NCBI GenBank assembly: GCA_003999685.1
Contig: CP021229.1
Coordinates: 1,302,001-1,366,000, forward strand
Reading direction: 5' to 3'
DNA: 64,000 nucleotides
Source: Taiwanofungus camphoratus
Lineage: Eukaryota; Basidiomycota; Agaricomycetes; Polyporales; Taiwanofungaceae
The notes beneath the pieces are model-generated. The model was not told where the DNA came from, did not search any database, and saw only the letters and a list, made by a program, of their open reading frames with translations. How positions within the stretch are numbered: the first letter of the stretch is position 1; every line of letters starts with the position of its first letter. The translations under genes and the position numbers were made by a program. Positions 34,349-44,953 of the stretch are shown in pieces.

Positions 34349-35690
34349 TGTCTACCCCACTGAAGCTCAATACTCTAAATGATATTAACTAGGTGCGTTG
34401 CGTCGATGTATCATCCTGTACCGAGTACGCTATACCGATCAGTCTCTATGCCGGGTGTACAATAGGTCTACGCCGATTTGTCTAAGACATTCAAGGCAGG
34501 GATCACACGTTCTCTAGCCTATCGGCGACACCAGCTGTTCCAATTGGCGCATCTTGTGCAAGACAATTTGACCGCCATCGAAGACGCAGAGATGACAGAT
34601 CTGGGGAAGCCCAGGTTGCAGACAACAATGATGGAGGCTTGTGCTATTATCGGTGGCGCGCTCCACGCTGCCGAGCACCTTGAGGAATGGACGAAGCCTG
34701 AGAAGTCAAACGTAGAAGTTTGGAAAAGTTCATGGGGTTCTACAATTTACAAGGAACCAAAAGGCGTTGTCCTTATCATCGGGTTCGTCCCAACTCTCCT
34801 GCTACTCTCATTTGTGTAACGCCCTGATTGCAAATATACTTAACCAGACCCTGGAATTACCCTTTTATTCTCACACTCGGGCCCTTGGTTGGCGCTATCG
34901 CTGCAGGCTCTACCTGCGTTGTGAAGGCTTCGGAGGTAGCGCCTGCCTCAGCAAGATTACTCTCAGAACTCGTGCCTAAGTATCTGGATTCGCATTCGTA
35001 TTCGCTCATCAATGGGGCTACTCCTGAGACCACTCATCTTCTTGTGGTGGGACCACATTCTATTCTCAGGCGGTGTAAAGACTGGCCGTATCGTTGCTAC
35101 TGCAGCTTCTAAACATGTCATACCAATTACTTTGGAACCGAGGGGCAAGTCGCCCGTGGTGATTGACAGCGATGTTGATCTCAAGTTAGCTGCGAGGCGT
35201 ATCTTATATGGGAAATTACAGAATTCTGGACAGGTGTGTTTTCCAATTCACTATACATGATATTGGCTGAATAGGGCGTTCTCCCGTTGCAGATGTGTAT
35301 CTGCCCCGACTATGTGATAGTTCCCCGTGACAAGGTCGAGACATTTACCGCCCAACTAGTGAAAATTCACAATGAATTCTGGCCAAAAGGCCCGTTCCAC
35401 GAGGATTCAAGCTGGAGCAACATAATAAATCCAATCCATCATGCACGAATAAAAAACCTCCTTGAGCAGACTAAAGGTGAGATCGTGATTAGAGGCGAGG
35501 TCGACGGGGACAAGGGAGTTGCGCCTACGATCGTAAAGAACGTTACATTTGATGAGTTGTTGATGCAAGAGTGCACATTCTGTCATCAAGCCCCCGTGCT
35601 AGTGAATTATTTGCTCCGATTTTGCCTCGCATTGCAGTAGACAATCTCAGTCACGCTGTTAAACTCATTAAGGGCTGTAAGCAACCCTCG
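34349..35690 (+). pseudogene. Decayed aldehyde dehydrogenase (ALDH class 3-like)
   Basis: Fatty/aromatic aldehyde dehydrogenase relic. Exon 1 reads MSTPLKLNTLNDIN then TAG (34390-34392) directly before a good donor. The next exon begins VYADLSKTFKAGITRSLAYR, so the stop sits where relatives have Gln. Next: KEPKGVVLIIG/PWNYPFILTLGPLVG (intron removed in phase), GSTCVVKASEVAPASARLL. Near 35041-35050 the frame shifts between ETTHLL and WDHILFSGGVKTG (net loss of about five bases). The catalytic region reads TLEPRGKSPV instead of the family's ELGGKSP; the nucleophile Cys remains in MCICPDYV. The gene fades after ELFAPILPRIAVDNLSHAVK (about 35680), so roughly the last 130 residues are missing. Three independent lesions plus an altered active site make it a pseudogene. 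Confidence 0.85.
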
Positions 35691-35913
35691 TCGATCATTT
35701 TGAGGTTGGAAAAGTGACTGAAAATGCCTATCGTACACGACGTGAATATTATCATGATTGACTGCAGGTGTGCGATTCGATGCGGCGGGATATTCCGAGG
35801 CGGGTATCCATGGCGGCCACCAAATATGGTATGGCGGGCACTGCCTCGCGCCTGGGCCCGACGCGCCCTGTCCGCACGGACCCGTTACGGTCACGTCGAG
35901 TCAGGAACCATGG

Positions 35914-35922
35914 CATATATAA
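35914..35922 (+). promoter_or_regulatory. TATA box of the small heat-shock gene
   Basis: CATATATAAC lies about 50 bp upstream of the ATG at 35973, a spacing common for inducible fungal promoters. I found no clear array of inverted nGAAn heat-shock elements in 35690-35910. Confidence 0.5.
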
Positions 35923-35972
35923 CGGCCTCTTTGCATGCCACCATATGCTTTGATCTTCCTTAGAGTAGACCA

Positions 35973-36166
35973 ATGTCATACCCTTACCACTATGTGGACT
36001 ATTCGAACCCCACTACGCCGCGTGTGTACCCATGGGAAGCTGAGCAAGATCCAACTCAAATACCTGCACAAACTCCACTACAAACATTGCCACCAATTGT
36101 CGAGTTGACGCAAGAGCAAGAGCAAGAGCAACTGTATCAGCAGCCACGACAACAGCAACAACAGCT

Positions 36167-36199
<33 letters not shown>

Positions 36200-37294
36200 A
36201 CAGCATGCGTACGAGCCTCCACCAACCATTCAGCTTCAAGAGCGTGCAGCACCAAACCAGTACCGATTTGATAACATCACAGAAGAGCACTTTCTGCAAG
36301 CCGCTGCCAGCGGAGATGAGCGTAGATCAGAAACATCGACCAAGCGGAGAGGCTCTAGCAAGCCGCCGCTGCATGTCAATACTGGCTCTACGCGTCCGAG
36401 TTTGAGTCCCGGAGCGTCGTCTGCGGGCGCAGGGCCGAGCTCAATGCCCGTGCGCGTCCCGCACGGTCGGTACGCGCAAGCTGCACATCCTTATCGCCGA
36501 CCTCAGTCTGCAGCTGGGGTCGGAACGAGGCCAGGGGCGGCCGGTATGAGACTACGCCCCGCCCCAGAGCGTGAGATGATGCCTCCGACACAGACCGGTA
36601 CTGCCAGTACCAGTACGAGCACAAGTGTGATGTCCATGGGTGCGTCCGCAACGGCCGTCTCGTGTCCTGCAGTGAATGTATGGAGAGAACGGGTCCTGAG
36701 ACATACCAATCAAACTGCCGCGACCAGGTGGGCTGATAGATACGCCCTGCGTTTCATTCGAGCTTGACACATCTGATATCCTCTTCCGCAACATCCAGTC
36801 CCAGTGCCTCAGGGACACCTACTCCTAGGCAGACACCAGCCCCGTCCCATAGCTGTCCTCAAGCAACTCCAACAGCCCGATATGCCATACGCACGGATAT
36901 GCATTTCGATGCCGCAGATAACATGATCACAGCCATGCTCGAGCTTCCGGGAATCAAAAAGACAGACTTGCGCCTCACGCTTTCCGTATGTCCATACAGC
37001 CGTGTGAGACAACTCTCCGTTGCAGGGATGTCGCACTCTGTGCTTCCCGAACGTGGGCACAGCGTGCGGGAGCGCAAATTCGGCGAGTTTGCAAGGACGT
37101 TGGTCGTTCCTCCACATACCAGGGTGCGCACTTCGTCGCTGGAGAAACAAGGTGATGCTAATCTTTGATGTATTGTGGTGAATGGCCAGCCGCAAGACGT
37201 ACATGCGACAATGGAAGACGGAATACTCACCTTGAGGATACCCGGTGGCCAGCCCGCTCAGGCGGAGCAACCGCAAACCGTACCAATCCAGTGA
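35973..37294 (+). CDS. Small heat-shock protein (alpha-crystallin) with polyQ N-terminus
   Basis: ATP-independent chaperone of the Hsp20 family. Exons 35973-36727, 36799-37123 and 37190-37294 sum to 1185 nt, giving 394 aa, about twice the usual sHSP length. The long N-terminus starts MSYPYHYVDYSNPTTPRVYP and holds EQEQEQ, then a Gln-rich tract (about residues 52-77, CAG/CAA at 36128-36204), then Ser/Arg/Pro-rich disorder. The alpha-crystallin domain spans about 285-385: RTDMHFDAADNMITAMLELP, RVRQLSVAG, VRERKFGEFARTLVVPP and, after the last intron, DVHATMEDGILTLRIPGG. The C-terminus QTVPIQ lacks a clear I-x-I/V motif, though VPI may partly serve. Domain assignment is sure; function of the Q-rich arm is inference. 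Confidence 0.88.
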
Positions 37295-38351
37295 AGCTTC
37301 AAAAGCCATCAGCGCACAAAATAAAATTCCGCAGACGAATTCGCTTTCAGTATGCTGCCATCACGATACCTTCGCATCTTTGATCCCCGCTTCCTGCTTT
37401 CGACACTGCAACATGCAAAAAATGTATCATAGTCTTCGACGCTCCCCACGTATCCCCGTACTGTACAATTTCCATAGTCCACCGCAGCTCATGAATACCA
37501 CGATATGCCTTCTCATCTAGCATACCGGACATATTACAGACCCTTATAACGTGTCTTATACTTACCATGCCAAAGAACCTACTTCTTGTAATTATCACTT
37601 GTGTGTAGTCTGGTATAGAGGGACCTGAAGACATTGAGCGATTTTGACCTTGAGTCTGGCGATGATGATTTAAACTGTAGAGGAGAGGACGGCAAAATTC
37701 GCCGCATGGAATACAAGAAACATGGAATCAAAGAGATTGTGAAGGAGAAAGGATCAGCCTGTCCGAGGACATGCATACTGTCGCAGGTCTGCCCGAGGAG
37801 ACTAGTCCGCATCAAACTTCTGTCAAAACGACCATTCCTCATGGGTTGCAATCCCGACAGATAAATCATCGTATCTCGCCGCAGAGGGGCAGAGCTAGTC
37901 GTGGTGACATCCGAGATGTTCCCTGACTGGGAGAAATAGATCCAAGTTGAGAAGTGGTCCAAAGCGAGAAACCGAGCGAGGCATGACTCCCTGCGGATAC
38001 TGTGTAGGCTTTCATCGGATAATACTGAAGGTCAGGAGAACCTGGAATGCAACTTAGAGGCTCGATATATGTTATTGCCCTGGGTCGAGAGCTCTCAGGC
38101 CTGAGTACTAAACGTCTTGCACTTTTAGATGCTATCGCGGTCGGTGGGAGTGGCGCCCAGCAATACAACTTGCAAGATCTGCATGGGTATCCTCAGGCTT
38201 GTACGCTCGTATTCACCGGAATAGCCTAATGATACTCATATTATCCCAAACGAACTGGACTTCATTTTGTACTCCATTATTTAAATACTATGAGAATAAA
38301 GCAGCATCAACTATGTACAAGACCTAATTAACAACCTCGCGAACAGATAGA
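37295..38351. other. Intergenic, convergent 3' ends
   Basis: Between the sHSP and ChAP stops. Short open frames only; no recognised gene. Confidence 0.35.
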
Positions 38352-41300
38352 TCAAAAGTCGTAGCCCTCGACCTTGAACACCTTGCCGTAATTGAGGTAT
38401 TTGTCCATAATTTTCGCAACTGGTTCCGGAAGCCCCATACTCAAGAGCGTGTAAGAGACCTTGGCATGACCATGAAATTGGCCGAGTTTGAATAAAGACC
38501 TAGCCACTTGGGTCGGATACTGCAGCACACGTCATCATCCAGAGAAGTTAAGTTCTGTAAAAATGATACCCACAGTCATTTCGGTGTACTCTCCGTACTG
38601 GTACGCAGCGACACGGATCGCCACTTGCAACGTCCTTTGGATATCGCCTTCCTCCGCATATGCATCCAGCAATTTGGACCACGGCTTGTATGAATATCGC
38701 GGCGAGTCGAGACAGCGCTGATAGGCTTCTTTCGCCTCTTCTTTATGATGTAGTCGCCCACCAAGGTCCCCGAGAATCTCCCATTCCAGGGCCGTCTTGC
38801 GATACGCAACGTGCTGCGTCTTGAAATGGGCTACTTCTGCACGGAATATGGTCCACACCCGTAGGTCCTATTAAAGCAGTTATCGATAAACCAAGGCAGC
38901 CGACCCAACGCCAAAAGGCCATACTTACCTCATACAAAACCATAAAGAGGTTGTCGAGCCATCGCTCGCATAGTCGCTTATTGCTGAATGAAAATGGCTC
39001 TTGTGTCGCGGGGGTCGGAGCGTCTCCATCCTGCGAACCGTCACTCGCGCCGGCGGCGGCCTGCACTGGCCTCTCTAGCGAGTCCCCCGCTGCCTCCTTT
39101 ATTCCATTCTGCGTCACTTCAGCATCCCCGTTCGCCGCCCTTTCCTGCGCGATAAGCTCCGCTTTCTCCCTCTCGGTATCACTCTCAGTCGATATCCTGA
39201 TCGTAGGAAGCCCATTTGCAACCCCGAGCGAGTCCGGATCTACGTCCGTCGCATTGCTAACGGAACCTACCTGAGAGTGTGCGGGCGACACAACCCCCCG
39301 CGTCGACGCGTCATCGTCAGCCACCGCATCGCTTCTCGACACCAGCGTCGCGCCCTCAGATACTGACGAGTCCCGTTGCGGTGGTGTGCCGTTCTCGTGA
39401 CTCGCTGGCGAGCTTTCCTTGCTCTCACCATTAGCACCACCCGTCTGTGGTACTGTAGGGCTGGACGAGGGCGAGGTGTGCGTCCGCATGTCGGTGTGCG
39501 CCTTTTGCATGCGGTACTCTTCCTCCATCACGAAAACAGAGCTTCGCGTCTTCAACAGTTCATCCCAGCCAATTTGCGAAACTAGCCGTGTAAGGAGGGC
39601 ATACGCGCGAGCCCAGGTACCGCGGAGACCGGGAGCGGGCAGACGCAGCAAGGCAGGATCGGCCTATACGCATAATTAAGCAAGCCGAAATCTCGTAAAA
39701 CGGGAGATACCAACGTCATCGTCTTCAGTTTTTGTCCGCTCGGGAAGGATCTCTATAATCTGCCCCTTGGGAGGTAGGTGTACTCTAGCCGCTGGCAAGT
39801 TTCGATGAGCATCTCGTCCGTTGTAGGTAAACATTGGACAAGAGTTCAAAGTCAGAAGTGCCTATACTCAATCGTCAGTGCATTACCACGACGATACTGA
39901 CACTGAATGTTTGCACTGAGAGGCACTCACGGCATCGTACTGCCCCAAGTCGATGTAGATCTCGGTTAGCTTCTCCCACGTAACGAACTCGCTTGGCGCA
40001 CAATTGACAGCCTGGCGAGCAAGTTTGAGCGCCCAGTCATGGTTGCCTTTTGAGCGTAAGAAATCGCATTGCACATGCAAGAGGGTATAGGACTGGGGAG
40101 TCTGCTTGATTGCTGCGGACATGATCTGCACGGCCTTAACTTCCTCGTCTACCGACGGAAGAAGGCACATTGAAGAGAATAAGAAAAAGCAACGAGAACC
40201 AGGCCAGGCGCTCACTCATGCCGATGTAACTTCTAGCAAGGAGTGAAGATACCTCCGGCTCCCTTGCACTAAGTTTTTCAAACAGGTTGGCAGCATATTG
40301 ATACCGACCACTATCGCCGAAGTATTTCATGATTGCAGCCGTCAGGTGATTTGACACAACCGTTGCAACCTGAATCTCAGGTTCAGAGCCGACCTGCCAT
40401 CCTTCACCAAAAACCGTCAGATCAAATGTTCTTCGCAAGGTAAAGAAAGGCCACCAACCTTTCATGAACAGTGCCTCAGCGGCTTGGAGGAAGCGAAGCT
40501 CGCCCTCTGGGGTGGTAATGGGGTCGAGTTTGCGGTAGCAGTCGAGCCAGTAGGTCGGGTCGTCAGAGTACAGGATAGAGCGTAGGAGCGCAGAAAGATA
40601 GACTTCCTGCCACATCTCTTGAGACCCCTCTGCAGTCACCTCATGTCTGTACATGGAGAACAAATGTCAATCAACGAGTTCAATGAGGCCAACAGCACAA
40701 TGTTTGAAATTGATCTCTATCCAATGTTTCGCGGAATGGTAAAATCACCCAAATTAAGTTTCGTCCCTATACATGACTCAAAGATAGCTCACGATTTAGA
40801 GAAATTACCCGCGGAGTGACGAGTCATAAGATAGATAAATATGTATGGAAACATCCCGCCTGGAATGGCCGGAAGAACGACACGTTCTTCCAGTTCCAGC
40901 AAAAGTATGGTAATAAAGATGGACGCATTCATATTCTGTTTTGAGATGTCTATAACGCACCTCTCGCCGCGCAAGTCAACTAGATAGGCGTTGACGCCTC
41001 CGGGTATCTTGACATCCATACGCACGTCGACTCGAGAGAAGGCGTTGAAGCAGCTAAGGGGAGTGTAAGTGGGGGTACCCTGTAATGGCAATGGCTGTCC
41101 CCTCACCAATAACAGCCGTTACGCACTTTCCACGCGGAACCCTTCGTAAACCAGCCTGAGTCGTCTTCGATTGCATAGGTCAATGAGTTGATGTAAGCAG
41201 CTAGAGAAGCGGAAGACGAAGCGTCAACACCGGAAACGTAGTGGTAAGAACCGAGCTATTGTAAAGTCGTGCTTGAGTGAGACGCGCACTGGACAACACT

Positions 41301-41589
41301 CAGGTTTCATTCGCTTACATCGCGTTGGCCACTACGCCCGGTACTTTTGACGACATGGCAGAGGTCCGGAGGGCCTAGTTCCCTCCATGTTGCTACCACA
41401 ATAGATTAGGTGAACCCGGTGGATAATAAGAATGATGAATGCGGGCGACTAACACAGGCTCTCGGTACGCGCAGTTAATGATTCTCCTAGTTCCACCTAA
41501 GACCTGGAGGTCAGACTCATCATGCACTTCGATGAACGGCAACTAACTTCGAAGATCTCGGGAACGTCTCTGAACGACGCATCTGCCAT
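38352..41589 (-). CDS. ChAP-family exomer cargo adaptor (Bud7/Bch1-like)
   Basis: TPR-type adaptor that binds Chs5 and Arf1 and selects cargo for export from the trans-Golgi. Multi-exon. Proposed start MADASFRDVPEIFE (41589), then LGPPDLCHVVKSTGRSGQRD, the ChAP N-terminal signature, then FNAFSRVDVRMDVKIPGGVN. Also seen: MWQEVYLSALLRSILYSDDP, DCYRKLDPITTPEGELRFLQ, GRYQYAANLFEKLSAREPE, HDWALKLARQAVNCAPSEF, ERWLDNLFMVLYEDLRVWTI, EEAKEAYQRCLDSPRYSYKP. It ends LNYGKVFKVEGYDF at 38352, the conserved ChAP C-terminus. A Ser/Thr/acid-rich insert of about 200 residues (about 39560-39010) sits in the C-terminal half. Exon borders in 41200-41589 are approximate. Yeast has four paralogues; only one is visible here. 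Confidence 0.88.
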
Positions 41590-42137
41590 CCTCTGCTTGC
41601 GGACTGGCTTTCGCTTAGCGGTCCCGGTATAAGCAGTACTTGCTCGAGGTCGTGATGTGTACACGACCGCGACGGTGGCGCGTAGCCTCTTCGCCACAAA
41701 CAAGCGACAACCATCGCAGTGACGTCTCAGTGCAATAAGTCTTCTTACTTGGCGGCAGTCAGTGCATTTTTGTGCGCGTCGCACTATATTTCTTCTGCAC
41801 GACCATTCATTCACTCTAATGTTCCTGTCGTAACCTGTGTGCTTGCTGTGTTATATTGCATGTGTATCATTTATCCGGCACAATCTAGGCCAATGTCCCA
41901 ATAGTCGTCTTGTCTTTCTTAGATTTGTGCGTGAAATTAAATTACGGGCAGAGATCCATCGAGGACACGAGGCTACTGGTGCGTAGTATAGTATGCCGAA
42001 AAGTAGCAGAGTTTCCCCTTGACCGACGGCCTTTGTATACAGAAGCTCTGGCTCAGAATAGGGCGTGAGTCATAACTCGAGGCGACTATATTAACACGCG
42101 GAAAAAAGTCACTAAGCCTCGATTATAGACGTGAACG
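41590..42137. other. Divergent promoter region, ChAP / aspartate kinase
   Basis: No gene seen. A GC-poor stretch with ATATTAACACG (about 42089) lies some 45 bp upstream of the aspartate kinase start. The minus open frame extending to 41814 continues upstream of the proposed ChAP ATG, so a longer ChAP N-terminus cannot be excluded. Confidence 0.35.
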
Positions 42138-44449
42138 ATGTCTGACCCGTCCACACCGTCTTCACCACACTCCTCTTCATCGCGCTCGCCATCCATATCG
42201 TCCTCAAGCACCCCTCGCACCCCTCCGAACCTACATCAGAATACCACAGACCCCGCTGCCAAATGGCTGGTCCAGAAATATGGCGGCACCAGTGTCGGCA
42301 AGTTCGCCGTCAAGATCGCAGAGGACATCGTCTCGTTCGTATGCGCCTGCTTGTGTCACATACCGCTTCATAACTGCTTGTCATTATTTTACACCCTGTT
42401 TTGTTGTCGTGCAGGGAGTACATTGACCAGCACAAGGTCGCGATCGTCTGTTCTGCCCGTTCAGGTTCCACAAAAGCACTAGGAACGACTAATCTCCTGC
42501 TACGCGCTGCCTCCGAGGCACTGCAGCGGACAAGCAGTCCATCGGAAACGCCAGGGAACATGACACCCAGCGGATTATTCTCAAGGCTCTCTCAGGTGCA
42601 GTCACCGGTGGACAGCCCACGAACACGGAGCAGATCATCTCCAGGTTCAGACTCCTTTGCTGGTTCGTTGGCGATGTCGCCCGTGAACCCAAGTTCACCT
42701 GCGTTCAACAACACAGTTGATGTTATCCGCGGGGAGCATTTATCAGCTGCTCGCTCGTCAGTCCGGGATCCAGAAATCCTACGGGAGCTGGAAGCAGAGA
42801 TTGAACGGGATTGTGATGGGCTCCGGTCATTCCTCTTCGCGACACAGGCGCGTGCTTGTCATCGCTTCAATATTCATACGTGTTGATCACCCTTGCTTGC
42901 GTACAAATAGGTCATAGATGAAATCTCACCCCGATCAAGAGACAGCATCATCGGGTTCGGTGAACGATTTGCCTGCAAAGTCATGACGGCAATTCTGCGG
43001 GATCGGGTGAGCCCTTTCTGTAGAACGAAGCCAGTATAACGACTATTCATAAGCCGAAAGGGAATTGATGCAGAGTACGTGAGCCTGGAAAATATTGCCC
43101 CTCTGCTCGAAGAGGGGGAGGCATCTTCCGACACAGAGACTCTAGGCCAGGAGTTCTATGATCGTGTCGCAGTGGCAGTGAGCGAGCGCATCAAGCAATG
43201 TGGGCCCCGTGTTCCTGTAGTGACTGGTGTGTCCCCTTCATCCCCTACCGCTCGTTCTGTAAATCATTCTTTTATATTGGCAGGGTTCTTTGGACCGGTC
43301 CCGGGCTCGTTGCTACGGCAGGTCGGCAGGGGATACACAGACCTACTCGCCGCGCTCCTCGCAGCGGGGCTCGGTGCGTCGGAACTGCAAATATGGAAGG
43401 AGGTGGACGGAATCTTCACCGCGGACCCACGAAAAGTGCCTACAGCACGCCTGATCCCGATCATTTCACCCGAAGAGGCGGCGGAGCTCACGTATTACGG
43501 GAGCGAGGTCGTGCACCCGTTCACGATGGAGCAGGTGCGCCGTGCTTTGTTATCTCACCTGTCGCCGTCTGGATTTACAAGTCTTCGCACAGGTCATCAG
43601 AAAGAAAATACCCATCCGGATAAAAAATGTGGAGAATCCACAGGGCGGGGGGACGGTCATCCACCCCGACCCGGACATCGACGCAGTCTCATACCCAAAC
43701 GATGTGCTGGAGAGCCCAGTCTCTCCGGCGTCTGCATCCTTCAAGCCGTTCGCCGAGCTTACGCTCTCGGACCATGCGAACCGCAAGCTCCCGACGGCAG
43801 TGACCATCAAGGAGCGGATCGTCGTGCTGAACGTGAACTCGAACCGCAAAAGCGTGTCGCACGGGTTCCTTGCGGGGATCTTCGGGACGCTCGACCGGTT
43901 TGGCGTTGTCGTCGACCTGATTAGCACAAGCGAGGTGCATGTCAGTATGGCGATCGAGGACGGGCTTGACAAAAAAGTACTGGACCGCGTCGTGCGCGAG
44001 TTGAGAAAAAGCGGGACGGTATGTGTGCTTGCTATGTCCTTCTCGCCGCTGTTTACCCGCTCATGTTCTTCTACGATTTTTCGTGCCTGTGCGCTGCCTT
44101 CCCTACCAGGTCACTGTAAGCCGGGATATGGCGATCCTCTCGCTGGTCGGCAAAAAAATGCGGAATATGGTTGGGATGGCGGGACGCATGTTCACGACGC
44201 TCGGGCAGGGAAACGTGAACATCGAGATGATCAGCCAGGGTGCAAACGAGATCAACATCTCGTGCGTCATCGACGCGCGCGACGCGGTAAAGGCGCTGAA
44301 CCTCATCCACCAGAGCTGCCTGCAGATTAGGCCGGAAGGCGCAAGAGGGCGAGGTGCGTCTATCACTTTTCTTTCCATCCTCATCTTTTTCGTGTGATCA
44401 GAGAGCAGCGAGGCTGATGCGTGATGCAGTGGGGCCGTGGCTGTTCTAG
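42138..44449 (+). CDS. HOM3: Aspartate kinase
   Basis: First enzyme of the threonine/methionine branch: phosphorylates aspartate. Cytosolic. N-terminal Ser/Pro-rich stretch, then the kinase signature WLVQKYGGTSVGKFAVKIAE. After an intron comes YIDQHKVAIVCSARSGSTKA (catalytic nucleotide region). Further on: SIIGFGERFACKVM, GFFGPVPGSLLRQVGRGYTD (substrate loop), QIWKEVDGIFTADPRKVPTA, ISPEEAAELTYYGSEVVHPF, IPIRIKNVENPQGGGTVI. Two C-terminal ACT domains follow (KERIVVLNVNSNRKSVSHGF and AILSLVGKKMRNMVGMAGRM ... NINIEM-like), which normally carry threonine feedback inhibition. The last short exon restores the family end GRVGPWLF (stop 44447-44449). A long Ser/Thr insert (about 42520-42720) after the first kinase block is usual in basidiomycete homologues, as far as I can recall. 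Confidence 0.94.
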
Positions 44450-44637
44450 AAGTAGGGGGCGGAGAAGCATTGTGTGTGGCATATTACCAGGTGTAGATTT
44501 ACGTGCACGATTATCAGGGCACTCCGGATTCGGAAGTGCATCAAACAAAGGTCAGGCGAGAGCTGAGATATTTTGCTAGTGCCCCGCGGATGATCAGCTG
44601 CCGCAACTGTCAAGCGCGATACGTTGGGGCCGCATGA

Positions 44638-44953
44638 CAGCAATCCCAAGAATGATAACGCGTTTTGAGAAAAAATGCAATGGAACCCAGGTGGTGCCGG
44701 CGAGCACGGTGCGTGGGGAGCCATCTCGGGCGACATGTGTTGGCACATTGGCATCCTCATATAGCAGTGATCGCGCCCACCGGTGGAGAGAATGAGTAGA
44801 GGAAAACCTATGATAAAATTCTACAGAATAAACGATGACATGGACTAGCCACTAGTATAAGTATGAGCAGGTCCAAATGAAGATGGGATCCACCGCAGCG
44901 CTTGGCTCCGTTACATTTTTTCTCAAAACGCGCTATAGTTTTTAGGGTTGCTG
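44638..44953. mobile_element. MITE-like element, copy 2 (TIR element)
   Basis: A 316-bp element with inverted ends of about 47 bp. Left CAGCAATCCCAAGAATGATA then ACGCGTTTTGAGAAAAAATG; the right end reversed reads CAGCAACCCTAAAAACTATA then GCGCGTTTTGAGAAAAAATG. It shares its whole interior with 24713-25036 and keeps both full arms, so it is the better template for defining the family. It lies 190 bp downstream of aspartate kinase. It has no coding capacity. Confidence 0.8.

Noticed and set aside
36128-36204. CRISPR-like or tandem repeat array
   Set aside because: It is a coding CAG/CAA (Gln) tract inside the small heat-shock gene.
38951-39274. Plus-strand open frame opposite the ChAP insert
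   Set aside because: Mirror of a Ser/Thr-rich coding segment on the minus strand; no independent evidence.
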